From Elephas maximus indicus (Eukaryota > Chordata > Mammalia > Proboscidea > Elephantidae): a stretch of 64,000 bases of DNA. The stretch's first letter is position 1. The number at the start of each line of letters is the position of its first letter. Shown piece by piece: positions 50,375-60,820 of the stretch. Under the pieces are notes generated by a model. It was not told the DNA's origin and did no database searches. It saw only the letters and a program-made list of their open reading frames with translations. The translations under genes and the position numbers were made by a program. The DNA lies in assembly GCF_024166365.1 (NCBI RefSeq), contig NC_064825.1:99586480-99650479 (forward strand). The letters are read 5' to 3'.

Positions 50375-50567
50375 TTGTTGTTAGGTGCTGTCGAGTCAAT
50401 TTTGACTCATAAAGCCACCCCGTGTGACAAAGCAGAATTGCCCCATAGGGTTTTCTTGGCCGTAACCTTTACAGGAGCAGATTGCCAGGTCTTTCTCCCA
50501 TGGAGCCACCAGATGGGTTTAAACCACCAGCCTTACGGTTAGCAACTGAAAGCTTGTCCATTGCATC
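50375..50567 (-). repeat. AfroSINE, long subtype
   Basis: Antisense copy: ttgttgttaggtgctgtcga tail, cgtaacctttacaggagcag internal segment, ggtttaaaccaccagcctta near the head. Confidence 0.92.
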
Positions 50568-51486
50568 CCTCCTCAAATGAGGCAGCAGGTGTGAAGAGGC
50601 TTCTGCATCCCAGTGAAACCTCAGCTGCCCTGCCCGCCTTCCTCAAACAGAAGTTCACCAGGCACCAGAGAGGAATAAAGCGGGCAGGCTGCCCTCAGGG
50701 AACTTACCGTTAGTGGGGTTCAGAGACACTGCCGATAGGGGAGGTTTGGGGTGGTGACACATTTCCTGTTAACTGCCAGTCCTTTTTGACATTAGCCATT
50801 GTGCATGAAAAGCTTTCTGGACTTTTAATGGCTCTCCCATATTAAACAGAACATCGTTGAGGCCGATGGGCCTTTTATGGATGCCATGGAACCGCCCCAC
50901 TGAAGTCTCTGCAGTGAACTAAAGCAACTGTGCCCTCGGGGCCTGCTGAGTAGCATGGGGCTCTGTCCTTACACTGAGTGGCCCCAGACTGCTGAGATGA
51001 GCTGCTTAAAAAAAAAAAAAAAAAAAAAAATTCCTCTTTGCTATCAGTCTGTTGATTCCCCTGGCTCACTGGAAGTGGAAAAACTGGCATATGATGCCAC
51101 TGTAAATGCCATTTCTAACGTGCTTTGGTTTTGAGGCTGAAGTCCATCTCATGTGAATACTGTCCTTGAGATTTAGAGCATAGATTTGGTAACCTATATT
51201 TTGGCTACTCAGAGGTCTTTGCTTCCTTTCTGATTCTTTCTTTGCTGTGACTTCTTTTCAGGAGAGAAAACACACCTCCCTGGACAAAGAAGGTCAATCC
51301 ACAAATAGTTATGGATCGCCCTTGTTGTTGGAGATGGCCTTCTCTAACTGGGGGGATACAGTGATGAACAGAGTCCCTGCCCTGAAGGAACTCACATAGT
51401 AGGAGGAGACAAGCACAGAATGATAACTTAAGCCAACCATAAATTTTATAAAGAAGATGAAAAAGGACGGTGTGGCAGAAGGTGAC

Positions 51487-51605
51487 CTGGTTTGGTTGTG
51501 TTGTGAGGTGTTGGTTTGGATTGAGTAGGGTTGAGTTGTGTTGTATTAGGTTGAGGTGAATGAGTTTGGATTGGGTTGGGTTTTTTGGTGGTTGGATGGT
51601 GGTAG
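51487..51605. repeat. G/T-rich imperfect tandem repeat (TTGGG/TTGTG-like)
   Basis: A strand-biased run of degenerate 5-bp units (gttgtgttgtgaggtgttgg, ggattgggttgggttttttg) with almost no C for ~115 bp. It interrupts ancient LINE-type text (51290-51680). Confidence 0.85.
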
Positions 51606-52112
51606 GAGGCTACTGTTTTAGTCATGGTGGTCAGGAAGACCTCTCAGAGGAGGTGTGTTGAATTGAGACCTGAAAGATGGAGGAGAAGGCAACCATCCTG
51701 GGTAGAGGGAACAGCTGGATTGTTCTGTTACTGCCCATTTGTTGCCATAGATGTCTTTATGTTGGTCCTGTTTCCTCTGTGATATGGGCCTTCTAGTGCA
51801 GAAACCAAGCATCCTTCTCTTTCTCAAAAGGGCCTGGACTCTCACACCACTTAGAGCCCCGGAAACAGAGTTAACAGGCTTCCTGCCCCTCCACTAGGGA
51901 CCCTCCTTCTTCGCCCCATCTCACAGTACAGTAAAGGGGATCAAAGTGTAGCTGCTCTGCTTTAAGCAGAGGTGTGAAAAGCAGCTCACAGGATCTCATT
52001 GGCCTGAGGTGAGGAAAGCCTGGTGTGATCGATGAACAGTCAGGAGGCCCCAGCTGCAGCCCTGAGCCTAAGCCCTTCTCCACCACCCCACTCCCAGGTG
52101 GCCCCTACTGAC

Positions 52113-52423
52113 CTGCACTCGGGCCTCGGTGAGGTCCGTTCTCATGGCCAGCTGCTCCCGAGCATACACATCCGGGTAGTGGGTCTTCTGGAAGACCTTC
52201 TCCAGCTCCTCCAGCTGGTAGCTGGTGAAGGTGGTACGGTTCCGTCGCTTCTTGCCCTTGTTGCTCTCTGAGTCAGCCTTCTCCAGGGGGCTGGGGAGGT
52301 CGGCACTGGCCCGGTCCTGGGGGCCCTTCACCCCAGCCTCCTTCACACTGAGGTAGCTGTTGTCCATCCCCACGGTGTCAGAGTCAGGCGGTAACTCTGG
52401 CTCACCCAGGGAGCTCTCTTTGG
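52113..52423 (-). CDS. ALX4: ALX4 exon 2, N-terminal flank and most of the homeodomain
   Basis: 311 bp: two bases completing a codon from exon 1, then 103 codons; acceptor cccccctcag, donor gtcagtag. The protein starts [20 protein letters not shown], passes a Ser/Glu/Lys linker, then the homeodomain from [20 protein letters not shown] (about codon 58 of this exon) to EARVQ at the exon end. Helices 1 and 2 and the basic N-terminal arm are present and intact. A missing exon 1 of about 155 codons must lie beyond 64000. Together with exons 3 and 4 the visible product is 255 full codons. Confidence 0.98.
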
Positions 52424-52534
52424 CTGAGGGGGGAGGAAACAAGGTCAGAAACCAATGGCTGGACCAAGCAAGGGAGGAGGGAGAGGCCAGGAGATCTGTC
52501 CCCACCTATCCCCTCCCAGAGGTGTATTGGACGT

Positions 52535-52645
52535 GAGGTCAGGAGTCTCAGTTCTATACCTGGCTTGCCATTAACATGCTGTGTGACCTTGGGCGAGTCC
52601 CTTCCCCTCTCTGAGCCTCTGCGCCATCATCTTAGAACGGGCCTT
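52535..52645 (+). repeat. MIR
   Basis: tggcttgccattaacatgct, gtgtgaccttgggcgagtcc and ctctgagcctctgcgccatc are the MIR core. Confidence 0.85.
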
Positions 52646-53394
52646 CCAGTACCAATGAAATGTGAATCTAGGTCAGCCCAGTGTGACCACTATGACCTTT
52701 AGCCTACACCCCACTGACCCTGGGCTCTTCCCTCTAGAGGGAACGCTCCCACCTTTGCCAGAACTTCTCCTTTGGCCAGAGAGGATGCTGACCCAGTGAT
52801 TGTGACTCTCTGGGTGGAAGTGAAAACTCATTTCTCACCCATGCCTGGCCCACCTGGGCTGGGGGAAGGAGCACGTAGGAGAGGCCGGCACTGAGGCAGA
52901 CAAGAACACCCTTCTTTTCCTGGCCTGGTCCTGTTTGGGGTCCAGCAAGAGCTGTGGAGCCTGTGGAGCTCAAGAATCCAATGCTGAGCGAGACTCATCC
53001 TCTTGCCCACTACCCCACCTCACCTATTGTCCATCAGGTTGATCTTTCTTCTTTGGAGTGTGAGGTTGAGACTATGACTTGAGGCAGGGGTCACATTTCC
53101 CTTTACAAGCAGCGTCTTCCCCTTCCAGGCTAGGACTTTGTCTCCTAGGGAAGTGTCCAGGCACTGTCCTCCCCGGGATGCCGACATCTGGGCCTTGATA
53201 GACATGCATGAGCACAGCATGTGGCCTGAGCCCCCAGACACCACCATCTGGCAGGATGGAGCTCTGTACAAACTCAGAGCAGAAAAAGACTAATCCACTC
53301 CTGCAGGTTAAGATGAGGAGGGGGCAGAGGAGGAGCTCGTTCAAGTTCAGGTAGCCCAGTTAGCTCCCAGGCAAACAGACCAGGGTAGAGAGGT

Positions 53395-53992
53395 GTGCAG
53401 CATGCGCTCTGGAGCCAGATGGGGTATAAATCCCACATCTACAACGCTCCAGCTGTGTGCTTTGGACAGTGCACTTCACCTCTTTGTGCCTCAGTTCCCC
53501 TTCTAGAAAACGGGGATGAAGATACTCCTAGGACCTTCTTTATGGGGTAGTTGTGAGAATTAAAGGAGCTAACATTTTTTTTTTTTTTAACATATGTAAA
53601 GAGGATATTGGTGGTTCAGTGGTAGAATTCTCGCCTTCCATACTGGAGACCTGGGTTTGATTCCCAGGCAATGGACCTCATGCCCAGCCACCACCCATCT
53701 GTCAGTGGAGGCTTGCATGATACTATGATGCTGAACAGGATGCAGAGAGCTTCCAGTCTAAGATGGACTAGGAAGAAAAGGCTGGCAATCAATCTACTCC
53801 TGAAAATCAGCCAATGAAAAAAACCCTATGGGTCACAACGGTCTACCCACAACCGATCCTGGGTATGGCACAGGATTGTGCGTGGGGTCGCCATGAGTCA
53901 GGGCTAACCCGAAAGCAGCTAACAACAGAGACACATGCAAGGCACTTAGCACAGTGCTGACCATTGTAGGTTTTTGCTATTATTGTTATTCT
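53395..53992 (+). repeat. MIR split by a younger SINE
   Basis: The left part 53395-53590 (gctctggagccagatggggt to ttaaaggagctaacat) and the right part 53931-53992 (acacatgcaaggcacttagc, ttgctattattgttatt) form one MIR. The tRNA-Gly-headed SINE sits between them, flanked by imperfect copies of the MIR text acatatgtaaag. Confidence 0.88.
53604..53929 (+). mobile_element. Composite SINE: tRNA-Gly-like head, RTE LINE tail
   Basis: The first ~70 nt match a tRNA-Gly(GCC) gene shape: A-box region ttggtggttcagtggtagaa, then ttctcgcc, then B-box gggtttgattcccag followed by gcaatg. The body includes cttccagtctaagatggact and gaaaatcagccaatgaaaa. The tail ggcacaggattgtgcgtggg, gtcgccatgagtcagggct, cagctaacaac is that of the RTE LINE at 35256. 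The tRNA part is too diverged in its anticodon stem to be a working tRNA. Confidence 0.88.
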
Positions 53993-54689
53993 CAGTTCTG
54001 GTCTGGACTTGCAAGGCCACAGGTCCTTTAGCATAAGGCAGTCCGACTCTGAAGCAGCCCCCAGCAGCCAGCTCCCAGCACATAGGGGCATCTGTGAGAG
54101 CTGTGGGGAGGGCCCTGGCTCTGGAGTCTTGGCTTTGAGCCCCACTTCTGAACTACACTCCCTTGACTGTGACTTGGGCAAGAAGGAACCTTGTTGGCTG
54201 AGGTAACATACATGGTTAATAAGCGTGTGGGGAGCATTTTACATGACTTGCACAAGCTCTGATCATCAGAACCACCATGTGTGGTAAGTGTGAACATGAA
54301 CCTGTCTGAGCCTCAGTTTCCTCTTCTGTAAAATAGGCCCACCCAGGTGACTGGCATTAAGCAGCAGGACCATGCCTGGAGCCCAGGTCTCCTGACGCCA
54401 CCCAGATTCTGAGGGCTGAGGTTCAGGTTCACTCTCATCCCTAGTTTTCCCTGTACACTGGGGGCTCCCTTATTGCTGGGGAAGCTGAGAGGGACATGTT
54501 ACCCATAATTCTCATCTCCCTCTCCAAGGCTCTGAGGGGAGGATATGGAGACCAGTGCTCAGTACAGGCCTGGAAGCAGCTAAGCCTTTCCTGGGGGCAC
54601 TGGCAGTGCGGGGGCGGGGGGGACCCTTAGGGGGTGGGGCCAGCCCCCAGGCACCCACGTGCACCCCCGTGTTAGCCAGGCACATGCAG

Positions 54690-54860
54690 ACAGCCAGAGC
54701 TTCAGTGACAGCATTATGCAAACTACAGCTGGCAGCCGAGCCAAGAGCTTTCAGCAAAGATATTTATCTTCCTGGCAGACAAATAAGTTTTATGTTTTGG
54801 GGTTTTTTTAAGGAAAGAAATCCCACCCAGCGTCACCAAAAATAAACATCTCTGTTATGC
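54690..54860. promoter_or_regulatory. Candidate conserved noncoding element in ALX4 intron 1
   Basis: A repeat-free AT-rich island in GC-rich intron: cagcattatgcaaactacag, agcaaagatatttatcttcc, gacaaataagttttatgttt, ctgttatgcaacttcctgg. The paired ttatgcaa motifs (C/EBP/POU-like) 110 bp apart suggest a regulatory block. Not tested for conservation. Confidence 0.3.
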
Positions 54861-55571
54861 AACTTCCTGGAGGCCAGACTCGGGGGAGGCAGCCCCTGCC
54901 CCCTCCTGCACTAGCTCTGCTCCCCAGGCCCCATTCTCTAACCCCATAGACCCTCGGCTGCATCCCCTTACAGTGTTGTTGGGATCAGCCTGGGATTGGG
55001 ACCATCCCGCACAGCAATGGGGCTGGGTGAGGGGAGCTCCCTGTTATAGAAACCAAAGGTTGGTAGGGACCAGCCCAAACTTGAGGCTTACCCGTAGGGA
55101 AACCGAGGCCAAGGAGCGGCAGAAACATACCTAATCAGAGACAGAGTGGCCTCTCAGCTCCTGGGCCTGTCCTCTATTCCCTCTTCCTTGGTCTTGGTCT
55201 TTTTATCCCCGGGAGAAAGGCAGGGGCAAAAGGGAGCCAGGGGCCTGTTATCGAGGGGTCCTGGACTGCTCATCTGAGGACAGACGGAGGCCCCCCTGAG
55301 TACAAGGGAGCAAAGATGCACCCAGAGAGATGCCTCTCTGTGTTGAGTTTGTTTTCAACTTAGTCTGCGGGGAGGCGGCAGACGTCAAGTCTTTCAAGGT
55401 GTTTGATAAGAATCCAGGTTTCATCCCCTCCAGCACCTGGTGAGACCCAGTGAAGTGGGGGAGGAATGGGGAGGGAGTGCTGTGTGGTACAAAGCCCACC
55501 AGACAAAGAGTCAGGAGTGTGCTGTCAACTGCAGCTTGGCCATGTTCTGCCCATGACTCCAGACCACTCAT

Positions 55572-55777
55572 CGCTGTTCTTGGTGGGTGCTGTAGAGTTG
55601 GTTTCAACTTATAGCTACCCCATGTGACAGAGTAGAACTGCCCCATAGGGTTTCTAGGCTGTCATCTTTCCGGGAGCAGATCACCAGACCTTTCTCCCAT
55701 GGAGTTGCTAGGTGGGTTCAACTGGCTAGCCTTTCCGTTAGCAGTGAGCGCTTAACCATTGCACCACTGGGGCTCCA
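55572..55777 (-). repeat. AfroSINE, long subtype
   Basis: Antisense copy: gtgggtgctgtagagttggt tail, ggctgtcatctttccgggag internal, cttaaccattgcaccactgg head. Confidence 0.92.
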
Positions 55778-56091
55778 TAGACCACTAATTTCACCTTTGT
55801 GAGTCTCATCTGTAAAGTGGAACTGGAATGCCCTGGCCGAAGTGTGGAGAGCAGGCAGGAGGCTGGTCATTGCCTCAGCCCAATAGAGTATCCACCTGCC
55901 TTGTCCTTCCTTAGGATCTAGAGTGGGGAGGAGGAGAGATAAGGATGGGGCGTGTCTGAGAATGGTCAGACCAGGCAGATGTCAGCTAAGGGGATGTCTT
56001 AGGGCCTGAAGGACTCTGGGAAACTGATGCTTCTGGTTCTTTGTGAAAGATGGAAGAAGATCTTCTCATCTCAAATTCGATTATTAGTCAT

Positions 56092-56531
56092 TGTTATAGA
56101 TTGAATTGTGTCCCTCCACACATATGTGTTGTAAATTCTGACCCCTATACCCATGGATGTAATCCCATTTAGGAACAGCGTTTTCTCTTTTATGTTAATG
56201 AGGCTGTTGCAGTGTAGAACGTGCCTTAAGCCAATCACTTTTGAGATATCAAAAGAGCTGATTAGGCACAGAAGCAAGGAAGCACAATTGGAGGGATGGG
56301 GGTTAGATACCAGGCCACATGAAGATCTTCAAGGAACTGAGGAACAGAAGCTGAGAAATGGACAAAGACCTTCCCCCAGATCCAACAGGCAGAGAAAGCT
56401 TTCCCCTAAAGCCAGTCCTTTAAATTCAGACTTTAAGCCTCCTACCTGTGAGAAAATTAATTTCCGTTCCCTAAAGCCAGCCCTTTGTCGTATTTCTGTT
56501 ACACTAGATGTTGCACTAGATGACCAAGACT
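56092..56531 (+). repeat. MaLR-type solo LTR (MLT1-like)
   Basis: It starts tgttatagattgaattgtgt and holds atgttaatgaggctgttgca and ggccacatgaagatcttcaa. It ends with the familiar cctgtgagaaaattaatttc and cgtatttctgttacactaga. A 5-bp direct repeat gtcat (56087-56091, 56532-56536) fits an LTR target duplication. It is a non-coding old ERVL-MaLR relic; the 139-codon frame across it is chance. Confidence 0.75.
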
Positions 56532-57203
56532 GTCATCTTGCTTTAAATCCTGAGGCTGGGTCCCTAACTTAGACAGCAAAGGAAAACTTCCCACTCAACT
56601 GGTCAGATTAAACCAAGGCCTCACAGGTGCTCAGTCCCAAGATCGCAGACTCCAGACTCATCTATTCCAACCTCCTCCTACCCTGCAGTATCACCACCAA
56701 GTGCTGTCATCTAGTCTTTGGTGGCAGGAAGCACACTGTCCCCAGGACAGCTGGGCCATTTGCTCCTAGACGAAGCCCAAGATGCGGCCCAGGTCTGTCT
56801 CCTGTAGCTGTGGCTCATGGTCCTGGTTCTAAGCCCAAGATTGCCCCATGGATGTTTGAGGGCAGGTGGCACACATCTCTGAGTCATCCATCCTCCCAAC
56901 TAAAGAGCCCAGTCCCCACTGCTGTCCTTGGGTGGCCCTGAGTTTATCAAACCTGTTTGAGATAGGCAGGTACTGGCCATGGGATGGGTGATGGTGCTGG
57001 CTACTCAGGGCCCTGGCAAAGCCAGCAGCTTGTTCTCCAGCTCAATGACCCTGAGGGGCTGGTGGCTGGGAACTCATGGTTGCCTAAGGCCTGAGTGCTG
57101 GCTGGACCCAAGCTTACTCCTCGGTGCCCTCTTCAACAAGACAGCGCTGGAAACAGAGCCCCATAACTCAGGCCAGATGACTTCTGGCTAAAGGAAACCA
57201 CAG

Positions 57204-57455
57204 TGGCAATGGTGGTTCGGTGGTAGAATCCTCATCTTTGCTGTGGGAGAGCCCGGTTCAATTTCCAGCCAACGTACCTCATGTGCAACCCCCAGCCATC
57301 TGTCAGTAGTGGTTTGTGTGTTATGATGCTGAACAGAGCCCTATGGATCACAACGGTCAGATCTGCAGGGATGGCACAGGACCAGGCAGCGTTTTGTTCC
57401 GCTGTGCGTGGGATACCATGAGTTGGGGGACCAACTTGACAGCAGCTAACAACAA
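57204..57455 (+). mobile_element. Composite SINE: tRNA-Gly-like head, RTE LINE tail (shorter copy)
   Basis: Head ggcaatggtggttcggtggt and agagcccggttcaatttcca, body tgttatgatgctgaacagag, tail gatggcacaggaccaggcag, accatgagttggggg, cagctaacaacaa. About 75 bp of the body present in the 53604 copy is missing. An AfroSINE sits in its tail. Confidence 0.88.
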
Positions 57456-57623
57456 TGGAGCCCTGGTGGCGCAGTGGTTCAGAGCTTGGCTGCTAACCAA
57501 AAGGTTGGAAGTTCAAATCCACCAGCAGCTCCTTGGAAACCCTATGGGACAGTTATACTCTGTCCTGTAGGGTCACTATGTGTCAGAATCGACTCGACGG
57601 CAGCTGGTCTGGTTTTTTTGGTT
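57456..57623 (+). repeat. AfroSINE, short subtype, young, with target duplication
   Basis: Near-consensus sense copy: tggagccctggtggcgcagt, gttcaaatccacc, gtcagaatcgactcgacggc. Flanked by taacaacaa at 57447-57455 and 57624-57632. The left copy lies in the tail of the preceding SINE. Confidence 0.95.
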
Positions 57624-59109
57624 TAACAACAAAAAAGGAAACCACTAGCCTCTTCGTTTCCTCCCCTACCTCTAGCCACCTGCCCAGAATGTTCTCACTC
57701 CTTCTTTCCAACTGACCTCCAAAACCCAAAAACCAGTTCCTCCTGGACCCCTCCCCTCTCTGTTCAGACTGTGTTTGCTGACTAGTATATAATCAACCCT
57801 CAAAGTCCAGCTCCTCCTATAGAACATCAGGTCCCCAAGGGTTGGGACTTCATGTCATTTGGACCTTCGCAGCCCAGGGTTAGCACAGGCTGGGAGAGCC
57901 ATCACTTACCTGCGGTAAATGGTTGGCAAAGAATAAACGCACAATTTCCAGCAAACAAATGTTACTGAGCTCTCACTCTGTCCTGCTAATGCAGTGCACC
58001 TACTGTGTACCTGCACCCTATACAGTGCCTAGAGAAAATGTTTGTTGAACAAATGAATGAACCAATTCATCCAGCTAGACAAGGAGGATAGAGGTGAGTG
58101 AGACACCAAAGGAGAGGCATACAATAAATAACGCCACCCGTACAGTGTTGGCAGTGCAAGCAGCAAGGTAGACGAGATCACTGGGGAAGAAGGGTAGGAG
58201 AAAGGCCAGGGCAGAACCCTGGGGCTATGTCCATGCAGGGAGCAGAAGGGAAAGAAGGTAGGGCAGGAGGAGAAGCAAAGCAACAGGATTCATGGGGAAG
58301 ATTCTAGAATTTAAACCAATGTTCAGGAAACCCAGTGTCTGCCCGAGTCCTGAAACCTGCTCTATACCCACCACACTGCCACACTGGGTAGAGAAAAGGC
58401 CACTGGGACACTCAGCTTTCCAGGCCTAATGGGGCCTAACGGCACTTCTTGGGGGGCCCAATGGCACTCAGGCCTGGGGTGGCTAAGCAGCAACACAGCC
58501 CAGCCTGGGTCCAGTCCACCTGCCTGGGGATCTGCCTTCTCTCCCACCCTCCCTGGGCAGTTCTTGTGTGGACTCAGGACTGGGTCTACGCTGAGGCCCC
58601 CATGGTGGGTAAGGGAGCCCTGGGAAGGGTTTTTCTCAGGACTAACTCTGTGGGCCCCAAGACAATGTAATCCTAATCTGCAGTCTCCCAGAGAAACATC
58701 TGGATCCGGGAGTAAATCTCAGCTTACTCGGGGAATCAAGTAACGTGTATACATAAGACACCAAGAGCAATGTCGGGCCCACAGAAGGTACTAAGTGAGG
58801 GCCCTACGGTATCCCCTGCCCGCCAAACAATCCCAGGTGAATATTATTTCCATCAACCACTTCTGATGAAGTTGAACGTTATATTCTGAATTAGGAGCCA
58901 TGGAAGTTCGTTCCACTACTTGGAGCTGCCTGTTCCATTGCTGGCCAGCCCTCACTGTTAGATATCAGCTTGAGAAACGAGAGAAATGGAAAACCTGTCT
59001 CCATTCTCTTACCCTCTACCCTTTTGAACTGGTTCAGCCCAATGGAGTCATTCTAACTTCCTCTAACCTCTTTTGCATATGAAAGCCCTTGAGAGATTTC
59101 CAAGGGTGA

Positions 59110-59760
59110 CTATGATTTTTTTTTTTACTATTATTTTAAAATAATTTTTTTTTAATTGTGGTAAATATGTATGTAAAAAATACTTACCATTTCAACATTT
59201 TTCACACGTACAATTCAGTGGCACAATTATGTTTATCATGGTGTTCAATGATCGCCATTATCCATTTCCAAATTTTTCCATCACCCTTAACAGAAGCTCA
59301 GTGTCCCCTAAACACGAGTCCCCCTCCCTTCCACCACAACTGGTAACCACCAATAAACTCTGGTCTCTATACACTTCGTTGTTCTAGATAGTTCATACAA
59401 ATGGGATCCTACGATGTTTGTCCTTTTGTGGCTGACTTACTTCACTCAGCATGTTTTCAAGGTTCATCCATGTTGTAGCATGATCGAGACAATTTCTCTT
59501 TATGGCTGAGTAATATCCCATTATATGTATGTACCACCATGTGTTTATCCATTCATCTGTTGATGGACACTTAAGCTGTGTCCACCTTTTGGGTAGTGTG
59601 CATAGTGCTCCGATGAACATTGATGGACACTTAGGCTGTGTCCACCTTTTGGGTAGTGTGCATAGTGCTCCAATGAACATTGATGGACACTTAGGCTGTG
59701 TCCACCTTTTGGGTAGTGTGCATAGTGCTCCGATGAACATGGGCATACAAGTATAAAAAG
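59110..59760 (-). repeat. L1 3'-part fragment (antisense)
   Basis: Antisense L1 text: tttaattgtggtaaatatgt, caattcagtggcacaattat, tcatccatgttgtagcatga, ttatggctgagtaatatccc, tatccattcatctgttgatg. The right end is expanded into a 60-bp tandem repeat. Confidence 0.9.
59561..59740. repeat. Tandem repeat, 3 x 60 bp, within L1
   Basis: Units 59561-59620, 59621-59680 and 59681-59740 begin tgatggacacttaagctgtg or tgatggacacttaggctgtg. Differences: unit 1 has taagctg where 2 and 3 have taggctg; unit 2 has caatgaac where 1 and 3 have cgatgaac. The period is a multiple of three, so frames stay open on both strands. Confidence 0.98.
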
Positions 59761-59819
59761 AATTGATTTCTAAATACCATCTGAACAGAAAGTATAGGAA
59801 GCGCCTTTGTGTGTATTCA

Positions 59820-60075
59820 CGCAATGTGCACGGAGGTGCGTGTGAGGGTGTGTGGCATATATGTGCAGTGCCTGAGAACAGGTTTGTGGAGTGTACATGC
59901 TTGTGTGGTCAAGTGCGGACACACAATGGGGGTGTGTGAGCCTGCAGTGTTGGTGTGTAGTGTGTAGTGTGTGGATGTGGGGATTGTGAGTATGAAGCTG
60001 CAGAAGGGTAGGCTGGGGTGGACACGGCTGGCGTGTGTATGTTGCACACAGGCCTGTGCATGTGGAGGGTATGTT
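59820..60075. repeat. GT-rich low-complexity tract
   Basis: Interrupted gtgtgtg runs with tgtagtgtgtagtgtgtgga units and no clear period. It abuts the L1 fragment on the right. Confidence 0.8.
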
Positions 60076-60079
60076 GAAG

Positions 60080-60310
60080 GGGGCTGAGTAATTGTATCCT
60101 CCATGGTTTTAATTACATCTATTTTTCCTGCAAACATCTGCTTTGTGGGGGACATGCCGCTCCCTCTGTTCCCCAGTGAGCCGGCCTCACACACCCTGTG
60201 GCGGGGTGCACAGCACCAGTGTAATCTCCTTAAACAAAACAGGCCAGCGTGAGGCCCTTTTATGCTATTTAAAGGGCGCTGGCTAAACCCACTGCTGTCC
60301 AAACAGTCGC
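60080..60310. promoter_or_regulatory. Candidate conserved noncoding element with homeodomain sites, ALX4 intron 1
   Basis: A repeat-free block with TAATTG (60089-60094) and TAATTA (60110-60115), separated by two helical turns. It continues with acatctatttttcctgcaaa, ctccttaaacaaaacaggcc and tatgctatttaaagggcgct. ALX-type factors bind TAAT pairs, so an autoregulatory or limb/facial enhancer is possible. This rests on motif content only. Confidence 0.35.
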
Positions 60311-60820
60311 GTGGGGGTGGGGGCGGAGGTTAAAGGTGAGCCATTGATCAAGGTCCCGCCCCATCTCAGCTGCCACTGGGCCCTGTCCAGAGCTCAGCTT
60401 GAATGTCCCTATTTCACCTCCAAGCCCAATAAAGAATGCAGAAGGGGCAGCAGTAACTGGGGTGGCATTTTAACAAACATGCACGAAGCGTATCTGTGAG
60501 CACTGGGGTAAACAGGCGGTGTCCCTGCCCTCAAGGAGCTGACCATCTACTGAGGAGTGCAGGGCACTTCTCAGGCCAGTCACACAGGAGGTGAATTGGC
60601 ACCCCCATTTGCCAACACATACCGACCACAGCTTTCAAAAATGTTCTCAAAACAAAGGAAGTCTGAGAAACTCATAGACCAGAGGAGGCTAAGGAGACAT
60701 GATGACTAAATGTAAGGTGGTGCCCTAGATGGGCTCCTGGAACAAAAAAAGGATGTTAGGGGAAAACTAGTGAAGTCTGAATAAAGTTTGGAGTTAGTAG
60801 TAATGTGAAAAAGATATTGG

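Larger units (their letters stand above)
44982..52112 (-). other. ALX4: ALX4 intron 2
   Basis: Read on the - strand: donor gtcagtag at exon 2, acceptor gtcctgtag at exon 3. Contents: an ancient LINE-type piece (45545), a nested AfroSINE pair (45847), AfroSINEs (46451, 47209, 50375), CA/GT microsatellites (49857-50195), a 23-A run at 51008-51030 and a GT-rich tract (51487). GC-rich sequence at 47420-49800 has no recognisable gene; open frames of up to 164 codons there look like base-composition artefacts. Confidence 0.88.

Noticed and set aside
53604-53676. Possible functional tRNA-Gly gene
   Set aside because: The A and B boxes are good but the anticodon arm is mutated and the sequence runs straight into a SINE body, so it is a SINE head.
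56153-56572. 139-codon open frame
   Set aside because: It lies within the MaLR-type LTR, which does not code for protein.
59393-59824. 143-codon - strand frame with a 20-residue repeat (FIGALCTLPKRWTQ type)
   Set aside because: It is the antisense L1 with the 3 x 60-bp tandem expansion; the repeat length alone keeps the frame open.
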